Shown piece after piece: positions 57,745 through 64,000 of a DNA stretch of 64,000 bases. The stretch's first letter is position 1. The number at the start of each line of letters is the position of its first letter. Source of the DNA: Budorcas taxicolor (lineage: Eukaryota; Chordata; Mammalia; Artiodactyla; Bovidae); the NCBI RefSeq assembly GCF_023091745.1, contig NC_068935.1, positions 64,835,021 through 64,899,020 of the forward strand. Reading direction: 5' to 3'. The notes beneath the pieces were generated by a model. The model ran no database searches. It was given only the letters and a program-made list of their open reading frames with translations, and was not told the origin of the DNA. Both the position numbers and the translations under genes were made by a program.

Positions 57745-59176
57745 TTGAATTCAGAGATCCAAAGAATAGCAAAGAGAGATAAGAAAGCCTTCCTCGATGA
57801 TCAATGCAAAGAAATAGAGGAAAAGAATAGAATGGGAAAGGCTAGAGATATCTTCAAGAAAATTAGAGATAACAAGGGAAAATTTCAAGCAAAGATGGGC
57901 TCGATAAAGGACAGAAATGGTATGGACCTAACAGAAGCAGAAGATATTAAGAAGTGGCAAGACTACACAGAAGAACTGTATAAAAAAGATTTTCATGACC
58001 CAGATAATCACGATGGTGTGATCACTCACCTAGAGCCAGACATCCTGGAATGGGAAGTCAAATGGACCTTAAGAAACATCACTAGGAACAAAGCTAGTGG
58101 AGATGATGGAATTCCAGTTGAGCTATTTCAAATCCTAAAAGATGATGCTATGAAAGTGCAGCACTCAATATGCAAGCAAATTTGGAAAACTCAGCAGTGG
58201 CCACAGGACTGGAAAAAATCAGTTTTCATTCCAATTCCGAATAAAGGCAATGCCAAAGAATGCTCAAACTACCACACAGTTGCACTCATCTCACATGCTA
58301 GTAAAGTAATGCTCAAAAATCTCCAAGCCAGGTTTCTGCAATATGTGAACCATGAACTTCCAGATGTTCAAGCTGGTTTTAGAAAAGCCAGAGGAACCAG
58401 AGATCAAATTGTCAACATCCATTGCATCAGCAAAAAAGCAAAAGAGTTCCAGAAAAAAATCTATTTCTTCTTTATTGATTATGCCAATGCCTTAGACTGA
58501 GTGGATCACAATAAACTGTGGAACATTCTGAAAAAGATGGAAATACTAGACCACCTGACCTGCCTCTTGAGAAATCTATATGCAGGTCAGGAAGCAAGTT
58601 AGAACTGGACATGAAACAACAGACTGGTTCCTAATAGGAAAAGGAGTATGTCAAGGCTGTATATTGTCACCCTGCTTATTTAACTTCTATGCAGAGTACA
58701 TCATGAGAAACACTGGACTGGAAGAAGCACAAGTTGGAATCAAGATTGCTGGGAGAAATACCAATAACCTCAGATATGCAGATGACACCAGCATTATCGC
58801 AGAAAGTGAAGAGGAACTAGAAAGCCTCTTGATGAAAGTGAAAGAGGAAAGTGAAAACGTTGACTTAAAGCTCAACATTCAGAAAATGAAGATCATGGCA
58901 TCTGGTCCCATCACTTCATTGGAAATAGATGGTGAAACAGTGGAAACAGTGTCAGACTTTATTTTGGGGGGCTCCAAAATCACTGCAGATGGTGACTACA
59001 GCCATGAAAATAAAGGATGCTTACTCTTTGGGAGAAAAGTTATGACCAAACTAGATAGCATATTCAAAAGCAGAGACATTACTTTGCCGACTAAGGTCCG
59101 TGTAGTCAAGGCTATGGTTTTTCCAGAAGTCATGTGTGGATGTGAGATTTGGACTATAAAGAAAGCTGAGCACTGA
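57745..59176 (+). pseudogene. BovB reverse transcriptase, two blocks
   Basis: First block 57745-58500 (251 codons): QCKEIEEKNRMGKARDIFKK, ASGDDGIPVELFQILKDDAM, SVFIPIPNKGNAKECSNYHT, motif A as FIDYANALD (Lys and Phe of YAKAFD changed), ended by TGA. Second block 58580-59176 (198 codons) in another frame: GVCQGCILSPCLFNFYAEYI, RYADD at 58772-58786, then the C-terminal domain to KKAEH. A four-base loss near 58597 and the stop disable it. RTE-type RT of a mobile element. Confidence 0.92.
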
Positions 59177-59561
59177 AGAATTGGTGCTTTTGAACTATGA
59201 TATTGCAGAAGACTCTTGAGAGTCCCTTGGACTGCAAGGAAATCCAACTAGGCAATCCTAAAGAAATCAGTTCTGAATATTTATTGGAAGGACTGATGTT
59301 AAAGCTAAAACTCCAATACTTTGGCCATCTGATGTGAAGAACTGAATCATTGTAAGGTACTCTGATGCCTGGAAAGATTGAGCACAGGAAGAGAAAGGGA
59401 CAACAGAGGATTTGATGGTTGGATGGCATCATTGACTCAATGGACATGAGCTTGGGTAAACTCCGGGAGTTGGTGATGGACAGGGAGGCCTGGCATGCTG
59501 CTGTCCATGGAGTCATAAAGAGATGGACACTATTGAGCGACTGAAGTGAACTGAACTGATC

Positions 59562-60348
59562 ATCCAACTGTAATCATCAATCAAATATGACTTCATATTA
59601 TTATTCTTATATTGTCATTTTTTGGGGCACTTTTCACTATCTCTTACAGAGGCTTGAATCTTCCTAATTGCTTTGACTCTTTTCCTCTCTTTTAGCTCTC
59701 TCATAGCTTTTCTGTCTAAACGGAGACTTTTGGTACTACCTTTAAGCTATCTCCTCTTGCAACCACTTCACACTTGGGTAGTTAAAACAGTTTCCTTAAC
59801 TGGAGCTCGAAGTTTTAGTTTTCCTTAGTTTTGCCTTAACTTATTCCATTTTGGACACTGCCAGCAGATTAAATTGCCCCATATAGTTTAATCTCCTGAG
59901 AACAAACTAATAGGCTCTCAAGGATCTCATTTACATTATCTTTTATGCTTCATCCCCAAATATTCCTTTAAGTAATCAAATACAATTACAATCTGTACTT
60001 TTTCAAATACAATCGAATACAATTGTATTTTACAAAATTGTAAAATACAATTATACAAATACAATCACAATTCTCAGCTGTAATCAACCTATCTCCCTGT
60101 TACCTACTACTCACAAAAATTTCTAATTTCTTATTTTTTCTCCAATAGATATATCTAAAATATTACCCCATCCATTCCACATTTCTCAGTGTCATCTATC
60201 TTCAAGGTCTTAAATTAATGTTCTCCATTAAAACGTTTCCTGAGTTCTGAGTTTATTTTCTGAAGCACATATACAGAAACCTGTGCTATCTACTAATATA
60301 TGTCTCCCATAATGTTATTTACAGCTTTTATCTGTGATTAAATATTCA
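59562..60348. other. DACH1 intron, unassigned; contains a perfect hairpin
   Basis: No gene seen. 'aaatacaat' words recur at 59988-60065, including a perfect 15-base inverted repeat. The right end (60340-60348) is the BovB TSD. Confidence 0.5.
60021..60052. repeat. Perfect 15/2/15 inverted repeat
   Basis: 'aattgtattttacaa' (60021-60035) and its exact complement (60038-60052) with a 2-base centre. Intrinsic termination or cruciform behaviour is not established; there is no G+C stem. Confidence 0.95.
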
Positions 60349-62572
60349 TGATTCACTGAAATCAGATTTATTATATTCTTTGAAGCCAAAGATGGAGAAG
60401 CTCTATACAGTCAACAAAAACAAGACCAGGAGCTGACTGTGGTTCAGATCATGAACTCCTTATTACCAATTCAGACTCAAGTTGAAGAAAGTAGGGATAA
60501 CTGCTAGACCATTCACGTATGACCTAAATAAAATCCCTTATGATTAAACAGTGGAAGTGAGAAATAGATTTTAGGGCCGAGATCTGATAGATAGAGTGCC
60601 TGATGAACTTTGGAATGAGGTTCGTGAGATTGTACAGGAGACAGGGATCAAGACCATCCCCATGGAAAAGAAATGCAAAAAAGCAAAATGGCTGTCTGGG
60701 GAGGCCTTACAAATAGCTGTGAAAAGAAGAGAGGCGAAAAGCAAAGGAGAAAAGGAAAAATACAAGCATCTGAATGCAGAATTCCAGAGAATAGCAAGAA
60801 GAGATAAGAAAGCCTTCTTCAGTGATCAATGCAAAGAAATAGAGGCAAAGAACAAAATGGGAAAGACTAGAGATCGCGTCAAGAAAATTAGAGATACCAA
60901 GGGAACATTTCATGTGAAGATGGGCTTAATAAAAGACAGAAATGGTCTGGACCTAACAGAAACAGAAGATATTTAGAAGAAGTGGCAAAAATACACAGAA
61001 GAACTGTATAAAAAAGATCTTCACGACCCAGATAATCACGGTGGTGTGATCACCCATCTAGAGCCAGACATCCTGGAATGTGAAGTCAAGTGGGCCTTAG
61101 GAAGCATCACTACGAACAAAGCTAGTGGAGGTGATGGAATTCCAGGTGAGCTACTTCAAGTCTTGAAAGATGATGCTGTGAAAGTGCTGCACTCAATATG
61201 CCAGCAAATTTGGAAAACTCAGCAGTGGCCACAGGACTGAAAAAGGTCAGTTTTCATTCCAATTCCAAAGAAAGGCAATGACAAAGAATGCTCAAACTAC
61301 TGCACATTTACACTCATCTCACATGCTAGTAAAGTAATGCTCAAAATTCTCCAAGCCAAGCTTCAGCAATATGGGAACTTCCAGATGTTCAAACTGGTTT
61401 TAGAACAGGCAGAGGAACCAGGGATCAAATTGCCAACATCTGCTGGATCATGGAAAAAGCAAGAGAGTTCCAGGAAAACATCTATTTCTGCTTGATTGAC
61501 TATGCCAAAGCCTTTGACTGTGTGAATCACAATAAACTGTGGAAAACTCTGAAAGAGATGGGAATACCAGATCACCTCACCTGCCTCTTGAGAAATTTGT
61601 ATGCGGGTCAGGAAGCAACAGTTAGAACTGGACATGGAACAACAGACTGGTTCCAAATAGGAAAAGGAGTACGTCAAGGCTGTATATTGTCACCCTGCTT
61701 ATTTAACTTATATGCAGAGTACATCATGAGAAACGCTGGACTGGAGGAAACACAAACTGGAATCAAGGTTGCCAAGAGAAATATCAATAACCTCAGATAT
61801 GCAGATGACACCAGCCTTATGGCAGAAAGTGAAGAGGAACTAAAAAGCCTCTTGATGAAAGTGAAAGAGGAGAGTGAAAAAGTTGGCTTAAAGCTCAACA
61901 TTCAGGAAATGAAGATCATGGCATCCAGTCCCATCACTTCATGGGAAATAAATGGGGAAACAGTGGAAACAGTGTCAGACTTTATTTTTTGGGGCTCCAA
62001 AATCACTGCAGATGGTGATTGCAGCCATGAAATTAAAAGACACTTACTCCTTGGAAGAAAAGTTATGACCAACCTAGATAGCATATTCAAAAGCAGAGAC
62101 ATTACTTTGCCGACTAAGGTCCGTCTAGTCAAGGCTATGGTTTTTCCAGTGGTCATGTATGGATGTGAGAGTTGGACTGTGAAGAAGGCTGAGTGCCAAA
62201 GAATTGATGCGTTTGAACTGTGGTGTTGGAGAAGACTCTTGAGAGTCCCTTGGACTGCAAGGAGATCCAACCATTCCATTCTGAAGGAGATCAACCCTGG
62301 GATTTCTTTGGAAGGAATGATGCTAAAGCTGAAACTCCAGTACTTTGGCCACTTCATGTGAAGAGTTGACTCATTGGAAAAGACTCTGATGTTGGGAGGG
62401 ATTGGGGTCAGGAGGAGAATGGGATGACATAGGATGAGATGGCTGGATGGCATTACTGACTCAATGGACATGAGTCTGAGTGAACTCTGGGAGTTGGTGA
62501 TGAACAGGGAGGCCTGGCGTGCTGTGATTCATGGGGTCACAAAGAGTCAGACACGACTGAGCGACTGAACTG
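60349..62572 (+). mobile_element. BovB, 5'-truncated (2.2 kb)
   Basis: Exact 9-base TSD 'aaatattca' at 60340-60348 and 62573-62581. Begins 'tgattcactgaaatcagatt' in the endonuclease C-terminus and ends 'cgactgagcgactgaactg'. In one frame up to 61240 apart from TAG at about 60974-60976 and TGA at 61238-61240; a 7-base loss near 61374 shifts the frame before the last long block. One of the least diverged BovB copies here. Confidence 0.96.
61450..62361 (+). pseudogene. BovB reverse transcriptase, C-terminal 303 codons
   Basis: Longest open BovB frame in the window. Motif A FCLIDYAKAFDCVNHNKLWK at about 61489-61548, GVRQGCILSPCLFNLYAEYI before the active site, box RYADDTSLMAES (YADD from 61798), then the thumb and C-terminal region (ILKEINPGISLEGMMLKLKL). 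It ends at TGA (62359-62361) where other copies have Arg (HLMRR). N-terminal RT lies in another frame and the endonuclease is missing, so no working enzyme is expected. Confidence 0.93.
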
Positions 62573-62649
62573 AAATATTCAATTATTACTTTAATCCCTA
62601 GTCATACATTAAATTATATGTGTATGGGTATCAGAGGTATTGCCTGCTT

Positions 62650-62869
62650 GTTCTTGTTGTTTAGCTGCTAAGTCGTGTTTGATTCTTTTGGAACTCCATA
62701 GACCATAACCTGCCAGGTTCCTCTCTCCATGGGATTTTCCAGGCAAGAGTACTGGAGTGGTTTGCCATTTCCTTTTCCAGAGAATTTTCCTGACTCAGGA
62801 ATTGAACTCATGTTTCCTGTGCATCCTGCATTTCACGCAGATTGTTACCAGTGTGCCACCAGGGACACT
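62650..62869 (-). mobile_element. Bov-tA SINE, minus strand
   Basis: Complement of the SINE from the tail ('tagctgctaagtcgtgtttg') to the head ('gtgccaccagggacact'). Quite diverged. Confidence 0.88.
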
Positions 62870-63105
62870 CTTTGCCTACTTAGTTTTCACTTTTTCCTCT
62901 GTAGATGCTACCATTTTGCCATACACACAGTTGACATTCAATGTATATTTATAGTTTGATTTATAAATTACATAGGACAGAAATCAATAAGACCATTTTT
63001 AAATGGTTATGATATATCAAGGCTTGGAACACAAAAGCAATAAAGACAAATAGATTTCTAAACTCTGAATTCTTAAAAACTTCCCATGATCCCAATTTAA
63101 GGCAA

Positions 63106-63316
63106 GGAATTCCCTGGTGGCTCAGACGGTAAAGCATCTGTCTACAAGGTGGAAGACCTGGGTTTGATCCCTGGGCCGGGAAGATCCCCTGGAGAAGGAA
63201 ATGGCAATCCACTCTAGTACTATTGCCTGGACAATCCCATAGACAGTGGAGCCTAGTAGGCTACAGTCCATGGGGTCGCAAAAGTCGGACACGACTGAGC
63301 GACTTCACTTTCACTT
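63106..63316 (+). mobile_element. Bov-tA SINE, first of a tandem pair
   Basis: 'ggaattccctggtggctcag' head, box B 'gggtttgatccctgg', body and tail 'gagcgacttcactttcactt'. Well conserved. Confidence 0.95.
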
Positions 63317-63520
63317 TCTTCCCTGGTGGCTCAGACGGTAAAGCACTTTCCTACAATGCGGGAGACCCAGGTTCGGGAAGATCTCCTGGAGAAGGAAATG
63401 GCAACCCACTCCAGTATTCTTGCCTGGAAAATGCCATGGACGGAGAAGCCTGGTAGGCTACAGTCCATGGGGTTGCAAGAGATGGACATGACTGGGCGAC
63501 TTCACTTTCACTTTCACTTT
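63317..63520 (+). mobile_element. Bov-tA SINE, second of a tandem pair
   Basis: Starts inside the tail of the previous SINE ('cttccctggtggctcagacg'). The box B region is shortened: 'aggttcgggaag' lacks the usual 'atccctgg'. It ends in a (CTTTCA)n tail. Confidence 0.95.
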
Positions 63521-64000
63521 ATTTTGTGGTTAGAGTGGGATGGGATTGTTAAAAATTGTAGATATGTATAGTGGTGAGAAAAACATTAATGAGAATAGGA
63601 TTTTGAGGTACTAATTCACTACTGAACAAATCTCAAAATCCAAAATGAATAAGTTTTTAGAGGCTGAAGACAAGTGTATAATTTATCTCAAGCTTTACTT
63701 GAGAACATTTCTTTAACCAACATTCTCTCCTTGGTGGGAACTAGATTCTCATTTTCTTGACAAGGATTATGTATTTTTTTAATCCTTAATGTTTTCCTCA
63801 ATTAAACTTAATGTTTTGAAAAAGTGAATTTTAAATTTGGAGATTTTATATTCTTATGTACTCATTCTTTATTAAGTAGAACAAAATATAATTCAATCTT
63901 GAACACTACATTTTCTAAGAGACTAACCATAGTGGTATAAAAGTTGAGGTGTTTCTGTACATGCAACTATTTTAATCCTCTTTGTTGAACCTAGTTGGTA
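63521..64000. other. DACH1 intron, no gene seen
   Basis: AT-rich, nothing recognised up to the window end. Confidence 0.5.

Larger units (their letters stand above)
56521..59561 (+). mobile_element. BovB, longest copy (3 kb), interrupted by a SINE
   Basis: Starts 'atggcccgacgttataaact' just before 'ttgcataggaacctggaatg' and includes most of the endonuclease (SISKLKWTGM-like; FIRGD at about 56948 where the catalytic Asp block lies), the RT and the 3' tail ('gcgactgaagtgaactgaac'). A minus SINE interrupts it at 56992-57167. Frames are broken by stops (e.g. TGA at 58498-58500 in place of Cys in AFDCVDH). Confidence 0.95.

Noticed and set aside
1..64000. Direct repeats as CRISPR array, phage or plasmid features
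   Set aside because: Repeats are retrotransposon copies, microsatellites or local duplications in vertebrate intronic DNA. No cas genes or regular spacers.

Overview
The window is nuclear DNA of a ruminant, most likely a bovid (cattle, sheep, goat or close kin). The evidence is the repeat content: many BovB (RTE) retrotransposons, Bov-tA and Bov-A2 SINEs, and L1 elements of the bovine type, next to older pan-mammalian repeats (MIR, MER20, MER5A, L1M). The exact species cannot be told from the sequence alone. No prokaryotic, phage, CRISPR or exogenous viral sequence is visible.

The only host gene seen is DACH1 (dachshund homologue 1), on the minus strand. Two consecutive coding exons lie at 997-1145 and 724-871, separated by a 125-base intron. 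Everything to their right, about 63 kb, reads as upstream DACH1 intron: AT-rich DNA with no further exon I can support, filled with retrotransposons. A few repeat-free islands (best at about 12640-12940) look like possible conserved non-coding elements. This fits the known enrichment of long-range enhancers in and around DACH1, but conservation cannot be shown from one sequence.

Layout. 1-8 kb: DACH1 exons, an L1M relic split by BovB, and a 3' L1 copy with an 11-base target-site duplication (TSD). 8-14 kb: MIR, MER20, MER5A, SINEs and a 2.2 kb BovB. 14-21 kb: three minus or plus BovB pieces, then two long BovB copies in the plus direction. 23-44 kb: one old L1M relic cut into pieces by later insertions. 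These are a full-length 7.75 kb bovine L1 (24592-32346, intact ORF1, ORF2 with one stop and one frameshift), a BovB 5' fragment, and a second long L1 (34633-43810) that carries a third L1 inside it (40700-42843). 44-47 kb: a cluster of one inverted and two direct BovB copies. 47-54 kb: L1 relics broken by BovB and SINEs. 54-56 kb: a minus L1 3' half. 56-62.6 kb: two BovB copies. 62.6-63.5 kb: SINEs.

The only protein-level partnership is within the mobile elements: L1 ORF1p (RNA chaperone) and ORF2p (endonuclease and reverse transcriptase) act together in target-primed reverse transcription; BovB enzymes are expected to mobilise the Bov SINEs, which share its 3' tail. No new biological system stands out. 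The more interesting signals are a recurrent BovB 5' truncation point, three 146-base modules in the bovine L1 5' UTR, a double-tailed L1 3' end, and a weak short DACH1 intron.
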